Counted from the stretch's first letter, positions 22,949-33,612 are shown. The stretch: DNA of 64,000 nt from Gamsiella multidivaricata (GCF_025024155.1 NW_026251790.1:93759-157758), one strand, 5' to 3'. Numbers and translations: made by a program. Notes: a model not told the origin generated them from the sequence alone.

Positions 22949-24611
22949 TGTATCCTACTGCTTCAATCGAATCGCTGTATTCTTTCGCAATAAACCGGAT
23001 AGAAGTGTGTTATGACTATATGAAAAGAGACAATAAACTGTGGCGGACAAAAGATTGTGGGCTGCAATGAACTGATGAGAAGAGGTGAGGAAGAGAAGGA
23101 ACACAAATAGCCAGAAACAACTCTACCCTAATAATAAAGTCCGCAAATGAGATGCAGAAATACCGGATAAACATATAGCAAGATAGCAAGATAGCAAGAT
23201 AGCAAGATAGGGTATGTCGCTGCAATAATGATCTCAGGTCAATTGATGCTTGTACGCTCCCGCCATCTACAGCTAAATGTGTTCCGTTGCTATTGGCACG
23301 GTAGAATAAATATTTAGTTGAAGCAACAATTGTATAATCGATGGTCGAAGCAAGAGTGATAAGAGAACATAAAAGAAGACAAGGGTTGAGTGTGTTCGGT
23401 CAAGAGAAGAGGAATGCAGAAAAGTCGATGCAACTCCATGAGGACAGCCAGAGTAATCACGAAATGCGATCAAGGGGGTTGAGTGGGACTAAGTATTCCA
23501 AGTGCTTACGACAATCCTCTCTCTAACCATCCGTGGATCCAGCCTCTAAGGGAGAGTGCTTCATGTACATATACGACACTGTAGGCTGCTTACGAATATG
23601 TCGTTGAACTGTTCTTCGTCTCCACTTCTGCCTCTGCCTCTGCCAATGTAACGTTTCAATGCACCTTATACAGAAGAAGGGGTGAAGAGGAAAGAAAGAA
23701 AAAAAAAAAGGAGGAAGGGAGACAAGAGAGCATCGTTCTAAATGTGTTCAAAAAAGAAGGACCAGGAGGCGCATTGGGGCACAGACAGCATGGGACCATG
23801 GGTGCCTGAAAAATTAAAATGTTTGCGCTTCATTCAGGGTCCGATCCCCTCTTACACAACCATTATGACCCACTGCTGTCTCCCCTGCATCATAGAGCAG
23901 AGAACGATCTATGGCATTAGTGCCCTTGCGATCTGGTCATGGACAGCCGTACTACAAGGTTCTCGGATGCATGCGTATGAACTTTGGCACTGAGGAAAGA
24001 AAATGGAAGCTCCGGAATCGAGGACAAGTGTGTCCTCGCCACCAAACAAAAGGCAGTTGCCGATTGGCCTGGTTTCCCGGTTGGTAAACAACTTCAACCC
24101 TCTTCAAAGGAAGATCCCCAACTCAGTCCCTGGGTCTGAGCTTATTGGGCGCAAACTGTGGGCAGTCATCAGCTGACGGATCGACAGCACCCGAAAACAA
24201 GGTTCTGAGTCCTTTTCCGCTTCGCGTAATGCGATTGGCGGGACGCTGCCTTGTGGAGAGGACAGACTTCAATCAACATACCCCACAAGAGAGCTTTGCG
24301 CTGATAAGCGGTCGAGGCAGGGCATCACAGGAACAGGAACAGGAACAGGAGCAGGAACAGGAACGAAACGCTGGTATCTAACATGTACACGGAGCATTCA
24401 AGCTGTCTTCCCCACTCACGTACGGGGTACAGACCCCTGTGTTATTGCCCTCCCTTTTTTTTCTCACAGGCTGCTCGAAAGGTTTAAAAGGAACCCGGTT
24501 CCCCCGCATCCCCTCACTTTTCTCTTGCCCTGCCGCCTTCCACCTCACCCTCACCCCTTCCCCGACCTTTTTGTCGCCCTCCCCACTCTACCCTAACCTG
24601 CTCATTTCAAC
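22949..24611. other. Divergent intergenic region, kinase / acyl-CoA synthetase
   Basis: 1.66 kb with no supported gene. It contains a 10-bp tandem AGCAAGATAG repeat (about 23177-23210) and a CAGGAA hexamer array (about 24328-24362). The last 100 bp before 24612 are pyrimidine-rich, as in other core promoters here. Confidence 0.55.
24328..24362 (+). repeat. CAGGAA-type hexanucleotide array
   Basis: About six tandem CAGGAA/CAGGAG units upstream of the acyl-CoA synthetase gene. Confidence 0.85.
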
Positions 24612-26825
24612 ATGGCATCTAATTCAACCCTCATTGCGAAGGAACGCATCCTGCACATTCAAAACACCATGGGTGTTCCCTCTCAAAACCTTACTCACGC
24701 TCCTCGTATGTACTCCCTCCCTCCCCTTGCAGATCCCTTTGTCCCCCCAAAGTACATCTGCCGCCTCAGTTACCACCAAAGCATTTGCCACATGCACTGA
24801 CTAATTTTACTGCCTTCTGTCTCCGCTGCTAGATCGCATCAAGCCCGCCAATGAAGTCGCCAACAGGTCCGAGCTGAACCCTGTACATTTCCTCGCTCGC
24901 AGTGCTACGATCTATCCTTCAAAGGTGGCCGTCATCCATGGCAACAGACGTTATACCTACAAGGAGCTCAACCGACGATCTGTCGCTCTTGCCTATTCTC
25001 TCAAAGAACAAATGGGCATCGAGCGAGGTGATCGTGTCGCTGTGATCGCACCCAACATTCCTGCCATGCTCGAGGCCCACTTTGGTATCCCTGGTGCCAA
25101 TGCCGTCATCTGCGCCATTAATACACGCCTGGCTCCCGCTGAGGTTGCCTACATCCTTGAGCATTCGGGCGCCAAGGCCATCCTGTGTGACATGGAATTT
25201 AAGAACCTAGTCCAGGATTCTAAGTTGCCCAAGGTCTTCATCGAAGATTCCGGCATGCCCACGGACCCTTATGAACAGTTTTTGCAAAAGGGACTTTCAA
25301 AGGCTGACACCTTGGGCTGGAGTGGCCTCGATCAAACAGACAATGAGGATGACGCCGTCTCCCTGTGCTACACAAGGTATCTATCCTTTCGGCCTCAAAG
25401 CAAATGTCATTTGGCAATGCTGATGCTAACAATACCCGTTTCTTGACTTCCTGCCTCTATAGTGGCACTACAGGAAAACCCAAGGGTGTGCTCTACACCT
25501 ACCGTGGAATATATCTGTCAGCCCTCGGCAATACAATCGAGGCGAAATTGAGTCTGGAATCGGTGCATTTGTTTATCGTTCCACTTTTTCACGCCAACAG
25601 CTGGATTTTCCCATACGCCGTAACAGCCGTTGCAGGTACAGGGTCAACCCGATTTTTTTTCTGCCATAAAACACATGTGCACAAAATATTAAGTGTGCAT
25701 CGTCTGACCTTTGCACTCCATCCTCTTTCAGCGACCCATGTTATGATTCGTAAGATCGACTATGACCTGATCTGGGACATTCTGCTCAAAGAGAATGTTA
25801 CGCATATGAACGGCGCACCCACTATCATGATCCAGGTCGTTCATCATCCCAGGGCAGTCAAGCTTCCTAAGCCCATCAACTGCACGGTTGCGGGATCTGC
25901 GCCCACGGCGACATTGATTGCCAGTATGAAGGAACTCAACATGGATATCTGTCACGTCTACGGACTTACCGAGACCTACGGTCCCATCACGAAGTCGTAT
26001 CCACAGCCCCATTGGGATGACATGCACTTGGAAGACCGCGCCAAACAGTTTGCAAGACAAGGCCATGTGTACCTGGTCTCGGACGACGTTCGAATCGTGG
26101 ATTCACAGATGCGGGATGTTGCTTGGGACGGAAAGGAGGTCGGAGAGATCGTCTTCAGAGGCAACCTCGTCATGAAGGCATGAACCTGTGTTAGGTTGCA
26201 AGGAAAATTGGATCAAATGCCGGATGTGCGGAAAGGATGAAACTGACGAGAGCTATATCCTTTAAAATTATAGGGCTATCATAATGACCCGGAAGCTACT
26301 GCAAAGGCATTCGACGGAGGCTGGTTCCACAGTGGTGATCTTGCAGGTAAGAATTGACTCTACGCAACTCGTTATTTATTGAGGTACAATAAAAAAAAAA
26401 AAAGTGACTAACTTGGATGTCTTGTCACCTCTGATGAACTAGTCCGCCACCCCGACGGCTATATCGCTATCCAGGATCGTCAGAAAGACATCATTATCAG
26501 TGGAGGCGAGAACATCTCGACATTGGAGGTCGAGTCGTGCATCTCGCAGCATCCCTCCGTTCTTGAAGTCGCTGTCGTCGCTATCCCCCATGAGCGTTGG
26601 GGAGAGACCCCTAAGGGATTTGTGGTCTTGAAGCCTGGACTGCCAAAGGAGAAGATCGTGAATGGCCCCACATTAATCGCATTCTGCAAGGAACGCATGG
26701 CAGGATTCAAGTGTCCCTCGTCTATTGTTGTGCTCCAGGAGTTGCCAAAGACCAGCACGGGCAAGATCCAGAAATATATTCTGCGTGAGCAGGAGTGGAA
26801 GGGACACGGCAAGCGGGTCAACTAA
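24612..26825 (+). CDS. AMP-forming acyl-CoA synthetase (ANL superfamily)
   Basis: Six exons (24612-24705, 24833-25376, 25463-25635, 25732-26177, 26274-26346, 26443-26825) give 570 residues. The AMP-binding signature SGTTGKPKG (about 213-221) is split by intron 2. Later come YGLTETYGP, GWFHSGDLA and the hinge/C-domain blocks (IAIQDRQKDIIISGGENIS), ending with the catalytic-lysine motif LPKTSTGKIQKY. Spacing resembles plant AAE and fungal medium/short-chain acyl-activating enzymes. It ligates a carboxylic acid to CoA using ATP; chain length is not readable from sequence. The C-terminus KRVN is not a peroxisomal PTS1. Intron 4 must use a GC donor (AAG|GCATGA) to keep the conserved MKGYHNDPEAT. 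The right duplication arm begins only about 0.14 kb after the stop. Confidence 0.9.
26178..26273 (+). other. Non-canonical GC-AG intron
   Basis: No GT donor gives the conserved MKGYHNDPE reading. AAG|GCATGA...TATAG|GGC does, in phase 0. Confidence 0.75.
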
Positions 26826-27044
26826 AGCACTTGTGAATTTCAGATCTCTAGCGAGGTACCTTATTAAATAATCTCTACGCAGCTGCAGATCTCGTGCGTC
26901 GTCATCGTGGAGGAAGATGTCTTTGTTATATCGCTACCAACTAGTAGCTTTTATTATTTGTTCAGGAACTATTGTACAATTTGATGTGATGTTGAATGCA
27001 GAATTGGATATGAGGGAATGTCTAGTGGAACGCGCGCCTCCTCA

Positions 27045-27233
27045 TTAGAGGAGACTGGGACCAGTGGCGATGCTATAGCTCGATTTTTTCATTGCCAGAT
27101 CGATGACCTGATCGAGGGTCAGGAGGTTCGACTGGTTGGCAGTGCGGATTGTTTGGATCGACGAGCGGGGGGTCTGGACTGGGGTCGAGGCAGCAGAGGA
27201 GGTCTTGTTCTTGTTGGACTTGAAGAAGGGCAT
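27045..27233 (-). CDS. MPFFK-family small protein 3 (right arm, inner; converted copy)
   Basis: 62 residues, identical to the product of 28158-28346. By position and flanks it should match left-arm gene 2: its promoter (TTTTATA at 27378-27384, GTATAAAAGGG on the coding strand), leader and 3' flank do. From about 27263, just before the ATG, to near the stop, the sequence instead follows the outer gene, including the SIQTIRT variant of the right arm. I infer gene conversion from the neighbouring gene 0.9 kb away. Domain layout is as in the other members: basic start, TP-rich middle, amphipathic end, GPSLL. Confidence 0.78.
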   Translation of the reverse strand: MPFFKSNKNKTSSAASTPVQTPRSSIQTIRTANQSNLLTLDQVIDLAMKKSSYSIATGPSLL

Positions 27234-27377
27234 GGCTGAGATTGGGTTGTTGCTTGACGGAGAGGAGATGCTGTTGGTGATGATGGAAGCCTTGAGCTGC
27301 TTGAGTGGAGTTGCTTTGGACTGTTGTCAGTTGCGTTTGTGGATGAGGAACTTAAAGAAACAGAGAACCGCGGTCCC

Positions 27378-27384
27378 TTTTATA
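27378..27384 (-). promoter_or_regulatory. TATA box of MPFFK gene 3
   Basis: TATAAAA on the minus strand, about 145 bp upstream of the ATG. It matches the element at 11719 in the left arm. Confidence 0.6.
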
Positions 27385-27792
27385 CGTCCCTGTCCGCTAT
27401 GATTCCCTGAGTGCTTCGGACCTTGGCACTGCTTTGACAGCCAAGCAACAACGCAACGCACAGTAATAGCACGCACGCACGCCAACTGCAACCGCAGCCG
27501 TCTTCTGCGGGCCCGCAGTTAGACCCAGCGGAGAAGCGGAGCGTGAAGAAACTGTCGCGCTTGGCTCGGCAACCTTAATTCTCCCCCCCGCCGTCGCTCA
27601 TTTCTACTCTTCGCCCTGGCAATGTGCTCTCAAGAAGCAGTGATGTCAATTTTATTTGCCGAGAACGCAGTGGAGAACATGCCCAGTCCAGAAATAAAGC
27701 CGCGCCAGGGGTTGCACGACATATTAGGGCAACAACAAGCACTTGCGCGGTATCAAATTAAGCATCCATCGCCCCAATGGTCCAATGGTGCT

Positions 27793-27809
27793 AAGAATGG
27801 AAGGCAATG
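27793..27809 (+). promoter_or_regulatory. Shared 17-bp upstream element
   Basis: AAGAATGGAAGGCAATG occurs here, at 11311-11327 (complement) and at 33367-33383, each time in the upstream region of MPFFK-family genes. The function is unproven. Confidence 0.4.
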
Positions 27810-27986
27810 TCACGTAGTGGGGATACCGAACACACACAGTGGCCAAGAGACATACGGCACTGCAGGTGCACAAACGGACTTGCACACTCCTGGAAAGAAC
27901 CGCACCTGTTCTGGGAGGGTTATTCTTTGTCTTTTTTTTCTTTTTTTTCCTCCGAAAAAGAACGCAGTGCTTCTTCCTTTCGTGTG

Positions 27987-27994
27987 TATAAATA
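27987..27994 (+). promoter_or_regulatory. TATA box of MPFFK gene 4
   Basis: TATAAATA about 165 bp before the ATG. It is mirrored at 11126-11133 in the left arm. Confidence 0.6.
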
Positions 27995-28157
27995 TGTCTG
28001 CATTCCCCACCTTCTTGCTGCTCTTCATCTCAACACCTCAAGCATCTTAAGCTATTCAAGCTACTCAAGCTACTCAAGCACTCCAAGCAACCAACTCAAG
28101 ATCTTCATCATCACCAACAGCATCTCCTCTCCGTCAAGCAACAACCCAATCTCAGCC

Positions 28158-28346
28158 ATGCCCTTCTTCAAGTCCAACAAGAACAAGACCTCCTCTGCTG
28201 CCTCGACCCCAGTCCAGACCCCCCGCTCGTCGATCCAAACAATCCGCACTGCCAACCAGTCGAACCTCCTGACCCTCGATCAGGTCATCGATCTGGCAAT
28301 GAAAAAATCGAGCTATAGCATCGCCACTGGTCCCAGTCTCCTTTAA
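28158..28346 (+). CDS. MPFFK-family small protein 4 (right arm, outer)
   Basis: 62 residues: MPFFKSNKNKTSSAAS, TPVQTPRSSIQT, then LTLDQVIDLAMKKSSYS and GPSLL. It is the twin of gene 1 in the left arm, differing at one residue (Ile for Thr after SIQT). Its 5' leader has three 9-bp CAAGCTACT units. The frame is open far upstream, but the conserved start and the TATA at 27987 place the ATG here. It lacks secretion or membrane signals. The family is unknown to me. Confidence 0.76.
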   Translation: MPFFKSNKNKTSSAASTPVQTPRSSIQTIRTANQSNLLTLDQVIDLAMKKSSYSIATGPSLL

Positions 28347-30064
28347 AAGATCCCCATGGCCACTCAGCTTCTGTAGCCTCATATACCATACCGTGTACAT
28401 TATAGCTCTGCTCCATTAAATCCGCATCTGCATTTCGCAACCCGTACATCTTGGTCACTGTTAAGCTTCCGATTGCTGTGCCTACCCGCACTTTCCGTCG
28501 AGACGTGATATAGCTTGGTTGCTCTTCATTGGTTTGTTCGTTCGTTTGCAGGGTTGTGGAGTGATTCCGAACTGACTGTAAGTGGAGCATAACCAAGACA
28601 TCCTGTCACGGTCGTGTGTGTAGAGTCGTTTCGAGACAGGAGCCGCGTCCGCCACCAGGGCTCATGACTTGGCGGAGAACAGATACCGTGCTGTGGGCCA
28701 TTTTAGGCTGCTTCGTGGACCTGCACTGGACCTCTGGAGCTACGACCTCGAGGTCGCAGAGGTCTGCTATGGTCTAATGTCGATGCTCCATATGGGATAT
28801 TGCTCTCTGTATCCATCATGGAGGTGATCCATACCACAACGCATAAGAATAAATCGTAAAGACGAACGCTTTATTGCAGCATGAGCAACTGGACATGGGG
28901 TGATGTTACGCGTTGTACTGAGTGGATACAATAGGGAATACGAGAAGCCTGCTCCTGAAGATGGAGACCCATATGTGGCCGTACGTGCTATGGTTCACTC
29001 GTAGTTCTCCTTGCAGCCCATCACTAGCAGACGAGTACCAGCAGCCTCCTTGCAGTTTCAATGGCTAAGCAGCTCATTATGGACGCGTGTCTTCATGCTT
29101 CTCTTCACTTTATTGTTGTTGCTAATGGAACAGCTAATATACTTGTGAATGTGGATATGCAGTATTGCAATGTCTTCGTTTCTCACCTAGGCCTCCAAAC
29201 CTGCTGCTGTAGGTTGGGCCAAGAAGAAACCTAAAGAAAAATGAACAGAAACCATCGAACCATCATAGCGTAGTGGACAAACCATACCAAGAGGACAGAT
29301 CGGACGTTGCCTACTGGGTGTCATAAGGCTGAGAAAAAATGTAGTGGTTAATGAGAGCTGTAAACAGCCCAAGATCTTGTGTTCCCCAGTGGCAAAGCCA
29401 TGCACGAATGAAGGATTGCTCGCTCCACCCATATCAAGTACATGTGCATGTTGTCTCCCGTGCCTGCCACCCGAAAGAGCAACTCGTCACCCAAATGGAC
29501 GGCTCTTCATCCGAAAGACAACTTGAACCTGGAGCTAGTGTCTCTCAAGACAAAAGCCAGGTCTGCGAAGCCAAACAAAAAGAAACAGAAAGAGCACCGC
29601 TTAAAGCGCAGACAGCCCCGCACGAAATACGCACAAGATACGTACCCCTGCGGTTCTGGTCATCGGCGATGTGAGTGTGTTGGCCCAAGGTGTACTGACA
29701 TGCTTCCAACCCCAAGAGCCCGACGCACCGTAGCCAGTACGTGGACAACCCAGGCCAGCAGAGAGCTGGGGAGTGACGTGTTTTCCACCCATGTAGCTCA
29801 ACACCGCCTTGCTCGATCTTGACTCGGACCAAGCACATCATTACCATTACCTTTTTCAGCAACCTTGACAGGGCGGACCAGGGAGGGCGACCAGGAAGAG
29901 AGGGACCGATGAAGGGAGGGGCCAATGAAGGGAGGGGCCAATGAAGGGAGGAGGAGAAGGCAGGGCAGAAAGGGAAGAGACAAGTTCTACGCGCACGTCC
30001 TCTTGGCCGTCTTTATTTAGCTGTCACAAGCCTCACGCGTCCACTAAACACTGCAAAGACGCGT
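28347..30064. other. Outer right arm, no intact gene
   Basis: Mirror of 9029-10746. It holds only the decayed MxLPVM fragment and the nested palindrome (28729-28764). Open frames are those already rejected in the left arm. Confidence 0.5.
28995..29051 (-). pseudogene. Decayed end of an MxLPVM repeat gene (right arm)
   Basis: Exact mirror of 10042-10098, with the same KEAAGTR..LLVM..KEN reading. The decay therefore came before the arm duplication or was homogenised with it. Confidence 0.55.
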
Positions 30065-30334
30065 AAAAAAATAAAATAAAAAACAACTGAACAGACTCCT
30101 CGCCAAGAAGTCGCGACCAAATATTTTTACAATAGAAAACCAATTCAAAAACTCACCAAGCCTGAAATTCTTGTCCGCCGAAAATGCAGTCCCTATAGTG
30201 TTCTCAGATTTTATAATAAAAAAATCAATTCAAAAAAATTTCAATGTACACCCGCACAATCTCTAGCGTCAGAACCTGTACAAATTCCATGTTACGCGAT
30301 GCACCACTAAACGTAGATTATCGGCTCAAGTATA

Positions 30335-31350
30335 TTGAGCGCCACCTACGGAACCTGGGCAGGCAAAGAGCACAAGCTCCGGCCACTTCAACCTGAGGTT
30401 TTTATGGACGAATCGTACTGCCACCTCGACCATGCTGCGACAAATCGATGGGTCCCAAAGAAGGGTGGGACCGTGTCAGAGCTTGGTCGGAAACTCCTGC
30501 TTGTTATATTTGCTGCATTCATTATGAGGTGGAGCAGGGTCAGAAAGCCGTTGCAGGCTCGGTTCGTCAAGGATAGCGTACACATCTGGCCGGCGATCGG
30601 GAAGACTCATCTCGGGGCAACAAATCGTGGTGGGGAATATGAGGCTGGATTATGGAAAGAGGTCCCAAAGGAAATCCGAGAAGCTGGCATCATTGCGGAC
30701 AATCGCGACTATCATGATAACTTCACAGCCGATGTGTTTGATGGCGTATTCGAGAAGCTGTGCAGGAACTTCACTAAAATGAGGTTTGACCCTTGTAATA
30801 TCCACCTCGATGGCGCGTCATACCATTCCGCACACTCAACAAGAAACCCACCAAATCTGCTAATGTGGCGGCCATGAACTCCTTGTAACAACAAGGCTAA
30901 ATGGAACCTCAACAAAGCAGAGCTGTTGAAGTACATTGGAGACCTCCCCGATCGATCAACATGCACAATTTTCGACATCTCAGCAAAGAACGGTCGCTTA
31001 CAAGCTTCAACCAGTTGAGAAGGTCAGGGTAATTGTAAAGCAGATAGTCGCCAACAAAACAAAAGGGACTTAGATCGTTTGGGCTTCAAAGTCCTGCTAG
31101 ACAAGCACTTTGCTGGTGTACCCGCCAGCACACTTATATCCCTGTCGAAAGCAAGCAGATATGGGCAAAGTCACTGGCGCCTCCAAATAACATCTACCTT
31201 CATTTACTAGTACTCTTACGCGGACACACCGCAGCCCTCACGCCTATCACGCAAAGACTATATGATAAGCAGGTCTTTTCGACTATAGGGTCCCTTAATT
31301 TTCCTTGCGATACCATAGCCCTTCTTCGTGACTTATACTTAATGAGGTTG
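30335..31350 (+). pseudogene. Broken Tc1/IS630-like DDE transposase
   Basis: The first open stretch (30335-30877) carries family blocks: MDESYCHLDHAATNRWVPKKG with the first catalytic Asp, WPAIGKTH, DNRDYHDNFTADVF, and CNIHLDGASYHS with the second catalytic Asp. These are typical of the DDE endonucleases abundant in Mucoromycota and Glomeromycota. After 30877 the reading breaks: stops and shifts interrupt pieces such as NKAKWNLNKAELLKYI and KNGRLQAST. The N-terminal helix-turn-helix is missing and I see no clear terminal inverted repeats. It begins 0.27 kb outside the right arm. It is dead as it stands; an insertion here may have helped the rearrangement (inference). Confidence 0.75.
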
Positions 31351-31869
31351 TCAATCCAGACCTGAGACGCGCTGTTCCCAATGTATCGCATTAGTTATTA
31401 CTACTGCTTCTCGTATGCTACTTCAAGTTCATGGGGAAAAAAAGAAAGAAGAGGTCGCTTAAATGGGTTGCCATGCCGTGTATGTATTCCATAGTACGTA
31501 TTCGATGCTGCCGAGAGCATCCGACCCTACGCTTCTCAAGGCTTATGGTTTTCTACGTGCGTTCTATATTCGCTGACAGTCAGAAAACGAGAATTCGGCT
31601 AATTTGTCTACCGCTCAAATCCCTAGACATTTTCTTTCTTTAAAGTTTTCCAACCGCGGCACGTTTGACCAGCGTTTAGGAACCCTTTCACGGAATTCAA
31701 GCTTAATAAAACATCCATAATATCCCGGGATAGCTCTTTTGCTCCTGCAAAAGACATTGATTGCTAGAAATGGAAGTCATTTGGTGGACAATGTCTCCGA
31801 ACAGCATGCTCGTAAGAAGCCATCGCCGAGTTGGGTTCTGGACATTGAAATGACTTGGCTCGACGCGAG
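31351..31869. other. Intergenic, possible transposon debris
   Basis: No supported gene. Short interrupted frames suggest decayed mobile DNA running into the promoter of MPFFK gene 5. Confidence 0.4.
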
Positions 31870-31877
31870 TATAAATA
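31870..31877 (+). promoter_or_regulatory. TATA box of MPFFK gene 5
   Basis: TATAAATA about 100 bp before the ATG. Confidence 0.6.
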
Positions 31878-31972
31878 CGATCACCAATGACCATCCCAAT
31901 TCTCCTCCTTCAACGCAGCAGTTAAAAAATCACACAACAGACAATCCACGCCTAATCTACCACATCCCGACC

Positions 31973-32167
31973 ATGCCGCTCTTCAAGTTGACCTCTCCCA
32001 AAAACCAGAGCACGACCCCAACCACCTCGCTCGCAGAGCCGTCTCGTGCCTCGCTGGAAGGAGCCCGCCATGGATGCCCGGGTCCTGTTATGACCGTCGA
32101 TCAAGCCCTGTTTCGTATCATGCGAAGGACTGTGAACAACGCCGCCTGCGGTCCCTACGTTGGATAA
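31973..32167 (+). CDS. MPFFK-family small protein 5 (divergent)
   Basis: 64 residues. It begins MPLFKLTSPKNQSTTPTTS, then SRASLEG, and ends VMTVDQALFRIMRRTVNNAACGPYVG. The start, the T-x-DQA helix and the GP-x-hydrophobic end match the family. The TPxQTPR core has decayed to TPTTSLAEPSRAS, and it is the only member with cysteines (two). It is on the plus strand, just after the transposase relic. A frame open upstream would add residues, but the paralogs and the TATA fix the start. The function is unknown. Confidence 0.68.
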   Translation: MPLFKLTSPKNQSTTPTTSLAEPSRASLEGARHGCPGPVMTVDQALFRIMRRTVNNAACGPYVG

Positions 32168-32433
32168 GGTCGTCCTCAAAAATCAAAAGGGCGATGAGGC
32201 ACAATGCGCAAAGACGCGTTTGATGATCAAAGACATTTATTCTTTTCGACTTTTTTTGTTACGACTCCACACTTTAACGACCCATAGTACTATTTCCCAT
32301 CCTTATTCAAGTTAATAAACGATTTTTTTTGTAGATTTAATGGGTTTACGCCTTTCATGTTTCTCCTTGGGGGTTTGTGTGCGTAGGCATGTTCCCAGCG
32401 CTTAACGCGACCAAATCGGAATCACTACAGCAC

Positions 32434-32469
<36 letters not shown>

Positions 32470-32663
32470 AAGCATACGTATGGCATTAACAAACGAAGAT
32501 ATGTTTTTACTGGGAAACAGCTGGTGTTTTTATTGTTATGGGAGGGTTGTTATACAAATCGGAACGACGATGCTAGTAATGCTGGTGTTGATGAATGCAA
32601 GGAGGGGGATTTTTTTTCCTCTGGGTATAGGAGAACCTCAGTGGGGTGCCTCGCTGTGACACA
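32168..32663. other. Intergenic with a T16A22 tract
   Basis: 3' flanks of two MPFFK genes that converge here. A block of 16 T followed by 22 A lies at about 32434-32471, a perfect homopolymer palindrome and a place where assemblies often err. No gene. Confidence 0.6.
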
Positions 32664-32861
32664 TTACAGGAGGTTGGAACCAGCGGTCATGTTGTAAGTC
32701 GACTTCTGCATCGCCATATCGATGGCCTGGTCGAGTGTCAGCGTGCCGGTCTGCTTGGGGCGGGCAGCCTGCATCGAGGAGCGAGGAGTCTGAGCTGGAG
32801 TCTGGGCTGGGGTCGAGGCAGCAGAGGAGGTCTTGTTCTTGTTGGACTTGAAGAAAGGCAT
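32664..32861 (-). CDS. MPFFK-family small protein 6
   Basis: 65 residues: MPFFKSNKNKTSSAAS, a doubled module TPAQTPAQTPRSS, then TLTLDQAIDMAMQKSTYN and GSNLL. The first 16 residues equal those of the arm genes, so it is the closest family member outside the duplication. The TATA (TTTTATA on the plus strand, 32985-32991) lies about 125 bp upstream. The shared 17-bp element (33367-33383) lies about 0.5 kb upstream. It has no signal peptide; the role is unknown. Confidence 0.75.
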   Translation of the reverse strand: MPFFKSNKNKTSSAASTPAQTPAQTPRSSMQAARPKQTGTLTLDQAIDMAMQKSTYNMTAGSNLL

Positions 32862-32984
32862 GGCTAAAATTGTTGAAACTTGAGGGAAGGATGGGTACTT
32901 GAGAGTTTGGTTGGTTTGAGTTGCTTTGCGCTGTTGGGAGATGCTTTGTGAGTGAGGAAAAAAAAAATAGGGAAAAGAGACCTC

Positions 32985-32991
32985 TTTTATA
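32985..32991 (-). promoter_or_regulatory. TATA box of MPFFK gene 6
   Basis: TATAAAA on the minus strand, about 125 bp before the ATG. Confidence 0.6.
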
Positions 32992-33612
32992 CATAGTCGT
33001 TTTCTTCCACGTCTGCGGAGTTTCTATTCTTGGCACTTCCATTTGCAACGGCCAAGGAATGAATGGAGCATGGGCCCCTAGATTATTCTACGGTTGCCTG
33101 GGCATCAAATTTAGGATGCACCGGCGCGGTCTGCACTCGTCGACTTATGCCCGTAGCTGTTTGCTGGAGTTCGAAATAAATGCCGCGCGCGCGGCAAACA
33201 TGTCTGGTATGTGCCTCTATGCCGCGCTCAGATTTTTATTTCGGCGTCTGAATTTTTCTTTCCTCAGCGGATGCTCTTATGGAAGCGATGGATGGTGTCA
33301 AGCATTTGTGGGATGTTTTGCGCGACAAATAAGGATGGGAAAGGTAAACGTCGAAAGAAAAGCGCCAAGAATGGAAGGCAATGCATAATTATAAACAAAG
33401 CTGTGGAGTTCAACCTATCCAATATGCTGTACGGAGCCGTTTATACGTGTTCTGTGCCTGACGTGTTTATTGACTAAGGTCATGGTATCTGATGTTGCAT
33501 GTTCAAAAGGAAATTCAGTAAAGTATTAAGTGCTGTTTATTAAAATGCTAGGATATTGTGTGATGTGTAGAATGGTGGGAATGGGGCTGAGGCTCCGAGG
33601 AGGGATCAGCTG
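32992..33612. other. Upstream region of MPFFK gene 6
   Basis: Contains AAATAAATGCCGCGCGCGCGGC (an inverted GCCGCGCGCGCGGC core near 33182-33195) and the 17-bp shared element at 33367-33383. Parts resemble the duplicated-arm promoter (an ATCAAATT..GATGC block beside a GCGCGG). No gene. Confidence 0.5.

Larger units (their letters stand above)
26961..30064 (-). repeat. Right arm of large inverted duplication
   Basis: Reverse complement of 9029-12153. The inner end falls after CAATAGTTCCTGAA (read on the minus strand), just past the 3' flank of MPFFK gene 3. The outer end is ACGCGTC at 30058-30064, followed by an A-rich stretch and a transposase relic. The outer 2 kb are almost identical to the left arm and the inner 0.6 kb are diverged. 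Confidence 0.95.

Noticed and set aside
23172..23210. Possible CRISPR-like tandem AGCAAGATAG units
   Set aside because: Direct tandem units without spacers in a eukaryotic genome: a simple minisatellite.
32434..32471. T16A22 tract as a terminator or origin element
   Set aside because: Homopolymer tracts are common across this window, often in introns, and this one may be partly a sequencing artefact.
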